Assembly (NCBI GenBank): GCA_031261445.1
Contig: JAISJQ010000014.1
Coordinates: 1-35,771, forward strand
From: Oscillospiraceae bacterium
GTDB taxonomy: Bacteria > Bacillota > Clostridia > Oscillospirales > Acutalibacteraceae
Direction: 5' to 3'
DNA length: 35,771 nucleotides
In this document: positions 22,031 to 29,568 of the stretch, in pieces
How positions within the stretch are numbered: position 1 is the stretch's first letter
How the letters are laid out: every line of letters begins with the position of its first letter
Notes under the pieces: model-generated
Told to the model about the DNA's origin: nothing
Seen by the model: only the letters and a program-made list of their open reading frames with translations
Databases searched by the model: none
Position numbers and translations under genes: made by a program

Positions 22031-23986
22031 ATGCCGCTGAACCTGACGCAGAAAATCATCGCCGCCCATTTATATACGCCCGCCGTGCGTTTGCCCCTGC
22101 CGGGCGAAGAAATACAGCTACGCATTGACCAGACGCTGACGCAGGACGCCACGGGCACGATGGCGTATTTGGAATTTGAGGCCATGGGCGCGGCGCGGGT
22201 TAAGACGGAGCTGTCGGTGGCGTATATTGACCACAACACGCTACAAACGGGCTTTGAGAATGCGGACGACCACCGCTTTATCCAGTCGGTGGCCAAAAAG
22301 CGCGGGCTGATTTTCTCCCGCCCCGGCAACGGCATTTGCCACCAGGTGCATCTGGAGCGCTTCGGCATCCCCGGCAAGACGCTCATCGGCTCGGACAGCC
22401 ACACCCCCACGGGCGGCGGTCTGGGGATGCTGGCCATGGGTGCGGGCGGGCTGGACGTGGCCGTGGCCATGGGCGGCGGCGCGTACTGCATCCCCATGCC
22501 AAAGGTGACGCAGATCCACCTGACGGGTGCACTGCAACCGTGGGTGAGCGCAAAGGACGTGATTTTGGAAGTCCTGCGGCGGCTCTCGGTCAAGGGCGGC
22601 GTGGGGCGCGTGATGGAATACACAGGTCCGGGCGTAGCGACGCTGAGCGTCCCCGAACGCGCGACCATCACGAACATGGGCGCGGAGCTGGGCGCGACGA
22701 CGTCCATTTTCCCCTCGGACGACATCACGCGGGCGTTCCTGAAGGCGCAAGAGCGAGAAAAAGACTGGACAGCGCAAGCCGCTGACGCGGGCGCAACCTA
22801 TGACGATACGCTGGAGATTGACCTCTCGGCGCTCGTGCCCTTGGCCGCGCTGCCGCATATGCCCGATAACGTCAAGCCCGTCGCCGAAATCGCGGGCTTG
22901 CCCGTAGATCAGGTCTGCATTGGCTCGTGCACCAACTCCAGCCTGCAGGACATGCTGAAAGTCGCAGCGATTCTGCGGGGCAAAAAAGTGCATCCCCGTG
23001 TGAGCTTGACCATCAGTCCGGGCAGTATGCAGGTTTTTGGCATGTTGGCGGAGGGCGGCGCACTGGCGGACATCATCGCCGCCGGGGCGCGGGTATTGGA
23101 GTGCGCCTGCGGCCCGTGCATCGGCATGGGGCAAAGCCCCAGCAGTGGCGCGGTAAGTCTGCGCACGTTCAACCGCAACTTTGAGGGGCGCAGCGGCACG
23201 GCGGACGCGGGCGTGTATCTGGTCAGCCCCGAAGTCGCCGTGGCGGCGGCGCTCACCGGGGTCATCACCGACCCCCGCACGCTGGGCGATGCGCCGCACA
23301 TCACGCTGCCGGACGCGTTCCGCTTGGGCGACAACCTGCTGGAATTCCCCGCAACGCCAGAGGAGGCCGACGCTGTGGAGGTGCTCTATGGCCCGAACAT
23401 CAAGCCCTTCCCCGCCTCCAGCGCGTTGCCAGAGAGCCTGACGGGCGTGGCCGTCCTGAAGGCCGGCGACAACATCACCACCGACCACATCATGCCCGCC
23501 GGTGCGAAGATTTTGCCCTACCGATCCAACATCCCGTTCCTCTCGCAGTTCTGCTTCCGCCAGCTGGACGAGGACTTTGCCGCGCACTGCGAGAGCGCGC
23601 GTGCGCTCGGCGGCACGTTCATCGTTGGGGGCACGAACTACGGGCAGGGCTCTAGCCGCGAGCACGCCGCGCTGGTGCCGCTGTATCTGGGGGTCAAGGC
23701 GGTGGTGGCCAAGAGCTTCGCGCGTATCCACAAGGCGAACCTCATCAACGCGGGCATTTTGCCGCTGACCTTTGCACAGGAGAGCGACTACGACAAAATC
23801 CAGCAGGGCGACCAGCTCGCCCTCACGTCCGTGCGCGCGGCACTCACGGACGACACTGCGCTGACCCTCACCAACACCCGCACGGGCGAGGCCTACCCTG
23901 TGGTGACCGACTACACCCCACGCCAAACGGCGATTTTGTTGGCCGGCGGGTTGTTGCCGTACACGAATCTTGATGCTAGAGTTTAG
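22031..23986 (+). CDS. acnA: Aconitate hydratase (short, monofunctional type)
   Basis: 651 residues; interconverts citrate and isocitrate through cis-aconitate using a [4Fe-4S] cluster. Cluster ligands are Cys300 (GSCTNSS) and Cys360/Cys363 (CGPCIGMG). Other conserved blocks are GSDSHTPTGGGLGMLAMG, FNRNFEGRSGT and GTNYGQGSSREHAAL. It is about 640 residues rather than 890, as in the Clostridia group related to mitochondrial aconitase. SD AAGGAG precedes the ATG. No citrate synthase or isocitrate dehydrogenase gene is adjacent in this window. The last residues (NLDARV) and the TAG stop are encoded by a heptamer array. Confidence 0.93.
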   Translation: MPLNLTQKIIAAHLYTPAVRLPLPGEEIQLRIDQTLTQDATGTMAYLEFEAMGAARVKTELSVAYIDHNTLQTGFENADDHRFIQSVAKKRGLIFSRPGNGICHQVHLERFGIPGKTLIGSDSHTPTGGGLGMLAMGAGGLDVAVAMGGGAYCIPMPKVTQIHLTGALQPWVSAKDVILEVLRRLSVKGGVGRVMEYTGPGVATLSVPERATITNMGAELGATTSIFPSDDITRAFLKAQEREKDWTAQAADAGATYDDTLEIDLSALVPLAALPHMPDNVKPVAEIAGLPVDQVCIGSCTNSSLQDMLKVAAILRGKKVHPRVSLTISPGSMQVFGMLAEGGALADIIAAGARVLECACGPCIGMGQSPSSGAVSLRTFNRNFEGRSGTADAGVYLVSPEVAVAAALTGVITDPRTLGDAPHITLPDAFRLGDNLLEFPATPEEADAVEVLYGPNIKPFPASSALPESLTGVAVLKAGDNITTDHIMPAGAKILPYRSNIPFLSQFCFRQLDEDFAAHCESARALGGTFIVGGTNYGQGSSREHAALVPLYLGVKAVVAKSFARIHKANLINAGILPLTFAQESDYDKIQQGDQLALTSVRAALTDDTALTLTNTRTGEAYPVVTDYTPRQTAILLAGGLLPYTNLDARV

Positions 23987-24058
23987 AGGCTAGAGACTGC
24001 TTTAAGACCTGTCTTCATCAAGCAAAAACAATCTATTGCAAGAAATCTAACAGCTAGG
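23975..24058. repeat. TAGA-type inverted heptamer element between aconitase and folP
   Basis: GCTAGAG, TTTAGAG, GCTAGAG (23975-23995), a spacer, then the inverted ATCTAAC, AGCTAGG (24045-24058). The last unit supplies part of the folP ribosome site (AGGA at 24056-24059). Confidence 0.7.
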
Positions 24059-24065
24059 ATCGAAC

Positions 24066-24974
24066 ATGTCACCTTGTTTTGCAGACGGTCGCTGGCAGCT
24101 GGGGTTGCACCCGGTGATTATGGGCATCCTGAACGTAACGCCCGATTCGTTCAGCGATGGCGGACGCTATGCCGCGCCGGACGCCGCCGTGGATCACGCG
24201 CTGGAGATGGCGCGCGCGGGGGCGGACATCATCGACATCGGCGGACAGAGCACGCGGCCGGGCGCGGCAAAAATCAGCGCGGCGGAGGAAATCGCGCGGC
24301 TGACCCCCGTGCTTGAACGCCTGCGCGGGCGGGTGGCGCTTCCCCTGAGCGTGGACACGTTCTACCCAGAAGTGGCGGCCTTTGCGCTGACGCACGGCGT
24401 GGACATCGTCAACGACGTGAGCGGCTTGCCTACGGCCGAAATGGCCACGCACGTGCGCGAAAACCGCGCGGGGTGGATTGTGATGCACAACCCCGGCGGG
24501 CAGTCTGGCGCAACGGATTGCGCCGCCTACCCCGATGGCGTGGTGGCGGCGGTTTCACAGTTTTTTGCGCAGGCAAAGCAGTTCGCGCACACGCATGGTG
24601 TGGACGAGGCCGCGCTGTGCTTTGACCCGGGTTTCGGTTTCTGCAAAACGCTGGAAGAGCACGCGCTCCTGCTGGGGCAGCTAGACGAAGTGAACGAGGG
24701 CATTGGGTGCACGGGCTGTTTTTCGGCTCTCATCTATTTATTCCGCAAGAATAAGGAAAATGTACCGAAAAAATTGCGGGCAGCCCCCATGCTCGTGGGG
24801 TTGTCACGCAAACGCTTTGTGCGCGAGCTTTATGGCTGCGAAAACGAGCGCGAGCTGGACATCGCCAGCGCGGCTCTGCACCATCTGGCCTGCACGCGCG
24901 GCGCAGGGATCATCCGCACGCACAACGTCGCCCTCACGCGGCGGGTTTTGGACGGTATACAATGGACAAACTGA
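24066..24974 (+). CDS. folP: Dihydropteroate synthase
   Basis: 302 residues; joins pABA to the pterin diphosphate in folate synthesis. Motifs in order: GILNVTPDSFSDGG (about 20-33), GADIIDIGGQSTRPGA, LSVDTFYPEVA, INDVSG-type VNDVSGL, DPGFGFCKT and PMLVGLSRKRF. A slightly enlarged loop with GCTGCFSALIYLF precedes the last motif. The ATG has AGGA upstream. Its end overlaps the next gene, for the pathway's FolB and FolK activities, by 13 nt, so the three steps are translated together. Confidence 0.93.
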   Translation: MSPCFADGRWQLGLHPVIMGILNVTPDSFSDGGRYAAPDAAVDHALEMARAGADIIDIGGQSTRPGAAKISAAEEIARLTPVLERLRGRVALPLSVDTFYPEVAAFALTHGVDIVNDVSGLPTAEMATHVRENRAGWIVMHNPGGQSGATDCAAYPDGVVAAVSQFFAQAKQFAHTHGVDEAALCFDPGFGFCKTLEEHALLLGQLDEVNEGIGCTGCFSALIYLFRKNKENVPKKLRAAPMLVGLSRKRFVRELYGCENERELDIASAALHHLACTRGAGIIRTHNVALTRRVLDGIQWTN

Positions 24975-25903
24975 TGATTGAGGGGCTGCGGCTCTTTGCT
25001 TATCACGGCGTGAATGCCGAAGAAAAGCAGTGGGGGCAGCAATTTTTGCTGGACATCACGGCTAATTTGGACGCTGCGGCGGCGCGGCAGAGCGACGACT
25101 TGGCCGACACCGTCAGCTACGCGGCGGTGCTCAAAACCGCGCGGGCGGCGTTCACGGCGGAGAGCTATGACTTGCTGGAGCGTGCCGCGCAGGTGGTGGG
25201 TGATGCCATTTTGGCGGCGTACCCGTCCATCGCCGCCGTCACCGTGCAGCTGCGCAAGCCCGACGCGCCCATTGCGGCAGAGTTCGCCGCCGTGGGCGTG
25301 GAGATTGTGTGCGCACGCACGCAAAATACGCCCGCCGCGACCCGTAGGGGCGAGCTGTGCTCGCCCGCTGACACTCGCCAACCCCGCGGGGACGAACCCC
25401 TCCCGCCTCACCCCTCACCCCTCAAACCTCATCAAGCGGTCATTGGCTTGGGCGCGAATCTGGGCGACACCCAAGCCGCGCTGGACGCTGCCTTGGCCGC
25501 GCTGGCTCTCTTGCCGCAGACACAGTTGTTGCGCACTTCATCTTTCTACCGCACCGCACCCGTAGAGTGCGCCGAACCCCAGCCGGACTACCTGAACGCC
25601 GTGGCACTGCTGGAAACAACACTCTCGCCGCACGCCTTGCTGGGCGCACTGCTGGGCATTGAGGCGGCGCACGACCGCGCACGCCCCTACGTCCATGCGC
25701 CGCGCACGCTGGATTTGGATTTGCTAATCTATGAGGGTGTCACGCTCAATACCCCGGAACTCACAGTGCCCCACCCGCGCATGGCGGATAGGGCGTTCGT
25801 GCTCGTCCCGCTGGCGGAGCTGTTCCCCGCAGGCGACGCGCTGGGGTTTCAGATGACAGATGTCAGAGGGCAGAAGGCAGATTTGCAGGGAAACGCTGAA
25901 TGA
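24962..25903 (+). CDS. folB-folK: Bifunctional FolB-FolK (dihydroneopterin aldolase / HPPK) joined by repeat DNA
   Basis: 313 residues. FolB domain (about 1-118): LRLFAYHGVNAEEKQWGQ with the catalytic region, then SYDLLERAAQVVGDAIL and VQLRKPDAP. FolK domain (about 161-300): VIGLGANLGDTQAALDAAL, SSFYRTAPVE, HDRARPYVHAPRTLDLDLL and VPHPRMADRAFVLVPL. FolB-FolK fusions exist in several bacteria. Here the linker (about 120-158) is encoded entirely by intergenic-type repeats (a GTAGGGGCG palindrome and five CCTCNNN heptamers), so two genes were probably joined by repeat insertion. The last residues (from QMTDVRGQKADLQ on) are encoded by a CAGA-type array. The fusion may be cleaved or work as one chain; the core motifs of both enzymes look intact. 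Confidence 0.9.
   Translation: MDKLMIEGLRLFAYHGVNAEEKQWGQQFLLDITANLDAAAARQSDDLADTVSYAAVLKTARAAFTAESYDLLERAAQVVGDAILAAYPSIAAVTVQLRKPDAPIAAEFAAVGVEIVCARTQNTPAATRRGELCSPADTRQPRGDEPLPPHPSPLKPHQAVIGLGANLGDTQAALDAALAALALLPQTQLLRTSSFYRTAPVECAEPQPDYLNAVALLETTLSPHALLGALLGIEAAHDRARPYVHAPRTLDLDLLIYEGVTLNTPELTVPHPRMADRAFVLVPLAELFPAGDALGFQMTDVRGQKADLQGNAE
25342..25433. repeat. Repeat block inside the folB-folK gene
   Basis: A GTAGGGGCG palindrome at 25345-25371 is followed, after a short stretch, by CCTCCCG, CCTCACC, CCTCACC, CCTCAAA, CCTCATC (25399-25433). Same families as the intergenic repeats, but read in frame here. Confidence 0.85.
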
Positions 25904-26006
25904 TTCCTCTTCGCCCGTAGGGGCGGCAATCTGCCGCCCGCTGTGTTTGTTCACGGCAATGGGCGACTACCCACAGGGCACAGGCGGGGACGGTCGCCCC
26001 TACAAA
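25850..26006. repeat. CAGA heptamer array and GTAGGGG palindromic element after folB-folK
   Basis: CAGATGA, CAGATGT, CAGAGGG, CAGAAGG, CAGATTT (25850-25884) encode the end of the FolK domain. A GTAGGGGCG-to-CGCCCCTAC bounded element (about 25917-26004) fills the rest of the convergent space. Confidence 0.8.
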
Positions 26007-26022
26007 TTTCTCTACCCTCTGC

Positions 26023-26553
26023 TTAGCCTACACCCCATTCATAGGTGATTTGCGTCACAACGTTGTTTGTGAGCGCAAAGCTGAGCGTGGTGCTGTTTTT
26101 CATATATTTGTACACATCGTTTTCTGCGCTGGCGGCTTTGCCGTAGGCGGTCTCCATTTCGGCCAGCGTGCTGCCGATGCGCACGCCTTCGGGGGTCTGC
26201 ACGCTGTCGTCCCGCAGGGAGACGGTGTAGAAGTAGTCCGTGCCCTTGTCCGGGTAGGTGGAGACCTCAAAGCCCGCGTAGGCGTAGAATTTGTCCTCGC
26301 CCTCAAACGCACAGCTGGGCTCTTTGCGGGTTTTCAAGGGCGTGCCCAGCGCGGCCAGAATGGCGTCGGCCCTTACGCCCAAGGGGATGGCGAGACCCTC
26401 AGCGGTCTTGAAGGTGTAGGCGTCGCCGCTGGCAGTGGTGGCCGGGGTGTCGTTCGGGTTGGTGGTGGGATTTTCGGGCTGTTTCGGGTCGCACGCCACC
26501 AGCGTGAGCAGCAGGACGACGACGGCGGCCAGTGCCGCAAGTGTTTTTTTCAT
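26023..26553 (-). CDS. Predicted lipoprotein (176 aa)
   Basis: The signal peptide ends in the lipobox LTLVAC (Cys about 21), followed by a Thr/Pro/Asn-rich linker. The globular part has two stretches of the same kind (IPLGVRADAILAALGTPL and VRIGSTLAEMETAYG). These recall the BamE/SmpA-like fold, in which short repeats form a two-layer sandwich; the match is by pattern only. A strong SD (AAAGGAG) precedes the ATG. It follows the SGNH-like gene by 36 nt and is probably the last gene of the Dlt-like operon. Confidence 0.7.
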   Translation of the reverse strand: MKKTLAALAAVVVLLLTLVACDPKQPENPTTNPNDTPATTASGDAYTFKTAEGLAIPLGVRADAILAALGTPLKTRKEPSCAFEGEDKFYAYAGFEVSTYPDKGTDYFYTVSLRDDSVQTPEGVRIGSTLAEMETAYGKAASAENDVYKYMKNSTTLSFALTNNVVTQITYEWGVG

Positions 26554-26589
26554 GGGATATATCTCCTTTTTGTTGGTTGCATTTTTGGT

Positions 26590-27654
26590 TTAGTCCACTT
26601 CGGGCACAAGAAAGGTTTGCACTGCGCCAGACTCTTGGATCTCTTTTTCTTGCGCATCGCGCATGGCATCATAAGCGGCCAGTTTGGGTTGCCAGGCGGC
26701 GGTGTAGGCGGGGTCATCTCGGCGATCGGGCAGGGCGCTCTCGCGCGTGAGCACTTCGCCCAAATAGTGCGCCATTTTTTCCGCGCCCTGCCGGTTCAGG
26801 TGCAAGCCCGCGTCGTAGGTGTCCACCGCAAAGTCTAGGCCAATGGTCTTTTGCTCTGCCAGCGCATTGATATAGAGTAAGTCGTGCTTTTTGGCGTAAT
26901 CCACCATTTGCGCGTCCCACTCGTCAAACCAAGGCGGGCTCAAGCTGGGTGCTTTGAAGAGCACCAGCTGGATGCCCTTCTCTTTGCACAGTGCGGTGAT
27001 TTTGTCCAGATATGCATAGGCATTGTCGCCAAACTGATAGTTCTGTTGCCGATCTGGCTCGCGAATCCAACCCACGGGCAGAATATCTGAGCGCATCATG
27101 AAGCCGTTGATGCCCACCTGCCGCCGCGTGAAGTAGTACTGAAAGTCCTCTTTCTTGATGTCCTGCCAGCGTTCATGGAAGCGCAGCAGCGGCCAGTAGT
27201 AGGACGCTACGCTCTCTTCGGGCGTTTTGGACGCCTGAATGGCGTCCCACTTTGTGCGCGTAAAGCGCATTCCGTCAAGCGTCAGGCGGTTATACGCCTC
27301 GTTCTGGGGCTTGTCATACATCATCGCCAGCACGCTGAAGAGCACCACTTTGGGGGTCTCAAGGCGCAGAGCGTCTTCCAGCAGGTAGTAGGACTGCCAG
27401 ACCAGCTGCTGCGCACTGCCGCGAATGTAGGATGAAATGCCCCAGTCGCGCCACAGGGTAACGGGCGAGATGTTCTCGTAGACCTCGCAGTCGCCAATGA
27501 TCATCAGGTCGCTGTAGCCCGCGTTGTCGTAGTATTCCCCCGTGAGCGCGCCCTCATAGGGTTTGTCCATGTATTTGGGGTACAGGAGCTGCCCGGTGGC
27601 CAGCAGTGCCACCAAAAACAGCACCAAAAGCCCAATCCAAACGCGTTTTTTCAT
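26590..27654 (-). CDS. SGNH-hydrolase-like membrane protein of the Dlt-like operon (DltD position)
   Basis: 354 residues with one N-terminal membrane anchor (about 5-24). The extracellular domain has the SGNH/DltD-AlgX plan: block I LMIIGDCEVYENISP (about 50-64) and the Asp-His block DAGLHLNRQGAEKMA. The nucleophile position, normally Ser in GDS or GSS, is Cys here (Cys56). It lies 12 nt after the MBOAT gene with AGGGAGGTG as SD. In Dlt systems the DltD-type partner works with DltB to place the aminoacyl group on the envelope polymer outside the cell. The Cys suggests either a thiol acyl carrier or lost hydrolase activity. Confidence 0.75.
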   Translation of the reverse strand: MKKRVWIGLLVLFLVALLATGQLLYPKYMDKPYEGALTGEYYDNAGYSDLMIIGDCEVYENISPVTLWRDWGISSYIRGSAQQLVWQSYYLLEDALRLETPKVVLFSVLAMMYDKPQNEAYNRLTLDGMRFTRTKWDAIQASKTPEESVASYYWPLLRFHERWQDIKKEDFQYYFTRRQVGINGFMMRSDILPVGWIREPDRQQNYQFGDNAYAYLDKITALCKEKGIQLVLFKAPSLSPPWFDEWDAQMVDYAKKHDLLYINALAEQKTIGLDFAVDTYDAGLHLNRQGAEKMAHYLGEVLTRESALPDRRDDPAYTAAWQPKLAAYDAMRDAQEKEIQESGAVQTFLVPEVD

Positions 27655-27666
27655 GGTGACACCTCC

Positions 27667-29301
27667 CTAAAATTGATTATAGATGAACTGCTGTGCGTCA
27701 AAGCCAATGCCGTAGAGCCCGAAGATCAGCACCACAAACACCGCCAAGAACCACAGCGCCGTGACCAGCCACGCGGGGAGCTTTTGCCGCACGATTTCGC
27801 GCGGGTCGCCCTTGCGCCGCAGTGCCCCCACCACGAAGAGCAGCACCAAACCCACGGCAACCACGCCGAAATCTAAGGGCGTGAGCCCCAGCTTATCCAG
27901 CCCCAACTTGTCCAGTTCGGTGTAGGTGAAGTCGCCCTCGCGGATGAAGCCCAACAGGAGCCCCGCGTCGTGGAAGAAGGCGCCCAGCTGTGGATGCGTG
28001 AAGAACGAGCCGATTTGCCGCAGGGTCATGGGCACGGAGGCGTAGATATCGAACGAGCGGATGAGCGACAGGAGCAGGAAGGTGCGCAGGATTTGGAACG
28101 CGTCATACCAGCGGTTTTCGCTCAGCTTGGGAAAACGCGCGTGGAACTTTTCGTAAAGCGGCATACACTCCTGCGAGAGGAGGATAATCACGCCGTTGAG
28201 CAAGCCCCAGACCACGAAGTTCCAGCCAACGCCGTGCCAAATGCCCGTGGCGAACCAGGTGATGAGCGTGGCGATATAAATCGGCACGCGCCGCCCAGCT
28301 TTGTCGCCCAGCTTTTTCCGCGCGGCGGTGGTGAGCTTCATCATGGGGCGCGAGACGCTGATGGGGTAGAAGATGTAGTCCTTAAACCACGTGCCCATGG
28401 TGATGTGCCAGCGCCGCCAGTATTCGAAGATGTTTTTGGAGCGGAAGGGGGAGAGGAAGTTTTCTTCCATCTCGATGCCCATGGCCTCACCCACGCCAAT
28501 GGTGATGTCGATGCCGCCCGTGAAGTCGCAGTAGAGCGCGGCGGCGTAGAGAATCATGGCGGCGAAGGCATACGCGCCGTTGTAGCTCTCTGGCGCGGCG
28601 GTGAGGGTGCGCACGAGCACCAGCAGGCGGTCGGCCACCACCAGCTTTTTCAAAAAGCCCCAGACGATGCGCTGTGCCCCCCGCCCAAACACCGCCGCGT
28701 CAAACTTGTGCGGCGCAAAGAGCGTTTGGCCTATGGTGTCGTAGCGGCTCAGCGGTCCTTGGATGACCTGCGGGAAAAACGCCGTGAACAGGGCGAGTTT
28801 GCCGATGTTTTTTTCGGCGGGGAACTTGCCGCGATAGAGGTCGATGACGTAGCTCATGGCGCGGAAGGTGTAGAATGAAATGCCCAGCGGCACGAGGAAC
28901 GCGAAACCGTCGCCGCCGATGGCCGTGCTGATGGCCTTGAGCGAAAGAACTTTCGTGGCGGCCAGCACCCCAAAGTTAAAGACAAGGCAGAGCGCCAGCC
29001 AGAAGGTCTTTTTCTTTTTCATCGTGGCCTTGTAGCTCTTGCGCTGCTCTCTGTCCAGCGCCCCCTTGTGCTCTTTCAGGTAGTCCTTTTGCGTCTGCCC
29101 CAGCGTACCCAGGCGCAGCCCCGCTAGGTACGTCGTCACCACCGTGACGGACACATACACCAGCCCCTGCCAGCCCGCGAACGCGTAAAACACGCCGCTG
29201 GCCACCAGCAAGAGCGGCCACTGTGCCTTTGCGGGGACTAGATAATACAGCAGCAGCGTCAACGCCAAAAAGGCAATGAACACAAGGGAAGTGAAATACA
29301 A
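27667..29301 (-). CDS. dltB: MBOAT acyltransferase, DltB/AlgI-like
   Basis: 544 residues, many membrane helices. MBOAT hallmarks: EYWRRWHITMGTWFKDYIF with His299, and FATGIWHGVGWNFVVWG with the catalytic His356. It moves an acyl or aminoacyl group from the carrier protein across the membrane. It is longer than DltB (about 400) because of an extra charged cytoplasmic loop (about 65-100) and a C-terminal extension with a short duplication (LDKLGLDKLGL). The start is TTG directly after the carrier's TAA, with GGAGG at good spacing, so it is translationally coupled. Confidence 0.88.
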   Translation of the reverse strand: MYFTSLVFIAFLALTLLLYYLVPAKAQWPLLLVASGVFYAFAGWQGLVYVSVTVVTTYLAGLRLGTLGQTQKDYLKEHKGALDREQRKSYKATMKKKKTFWLALCLVFNFGVLAATKVLSLKAISTAIGGDGFAFLVPLGISFYTFRAMSYVIDLYRGKFPAEKNIGKLALFTAFFPQVIQGPLSRYDTIGQTLFAPHKFDAAVFGRGAQRIVWGFLKKLVVADRLLVLVRTLTAAPESYNGAYAFAAMILYAAALYCDFTGGIDITIGVGEAMGIEMEENFLSPFRSKNIFEYWRRWHITMGTWFKDYIFYPISVSRPMMKLTTAARKKLGDKAGRRVPIYIATLITWFATGIWHGVGWNFVVWGLLNGVIILLSQECMPLYEKFHARFPKLSENRWYDAFQILRTFLLLSLIRSFDIYASVPMTLRQIGSFFTHPQLGAFFHDAGLLLGFIREGDFTYTELDKLGLDKLGLTPLDFGVVAVGLVLLFVVGALRRKGDPREIVRQKLPAWLVTALWFLAVFVVLIFGLYGIGFDAQQFIYNQF

Positions 29302-29529
29302 TTACTCGTCCTCCAGCTCTTCCACCAGTGCCCACAGCGCGGCGGCTGAGTTAAAGTTTTCCGGCACGATTTTGTCCGCCGGGATGGCCACATCGAAACG
29401 CTCGTTGATTTCGGTGATGGTGCTCACGATGTCGAACGAATCGAGCACCGCCTCGTCAATCAGCGCGGTGTGGGTGGAAAAATCAATCTCCGGGTGCAGC
29501 TCGCTGAGGATTTCCAAAAGCTCGTCCAT
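29302..29529 (-). CDS. dltC: Acyl carrier protein, DltC-like
   Basis: 75 residues, acidic. The phosphopantetheine attachment Ser lies in AVLDSFDIVSTI (DSFD motif, about Ser51 region). It would carry the amino acid activated by the DltA-like enzyme to the MBOAT protein. SD AAGGAG precedes the ATG. The neighbours on both sides fix its role. Confidence 0.88.
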   Translation of the reverse strand: MDELLEILSELHPEIDFSTHTALIDEAVLDSFDIVSTITEINERFDVAIPADKIVPENFNSAAALWALVEELEDE

Positions 29530-29568
29530 GGTCTTTCTCCTTCTTATGTTTGGGTGGCGGGCGCGGGT

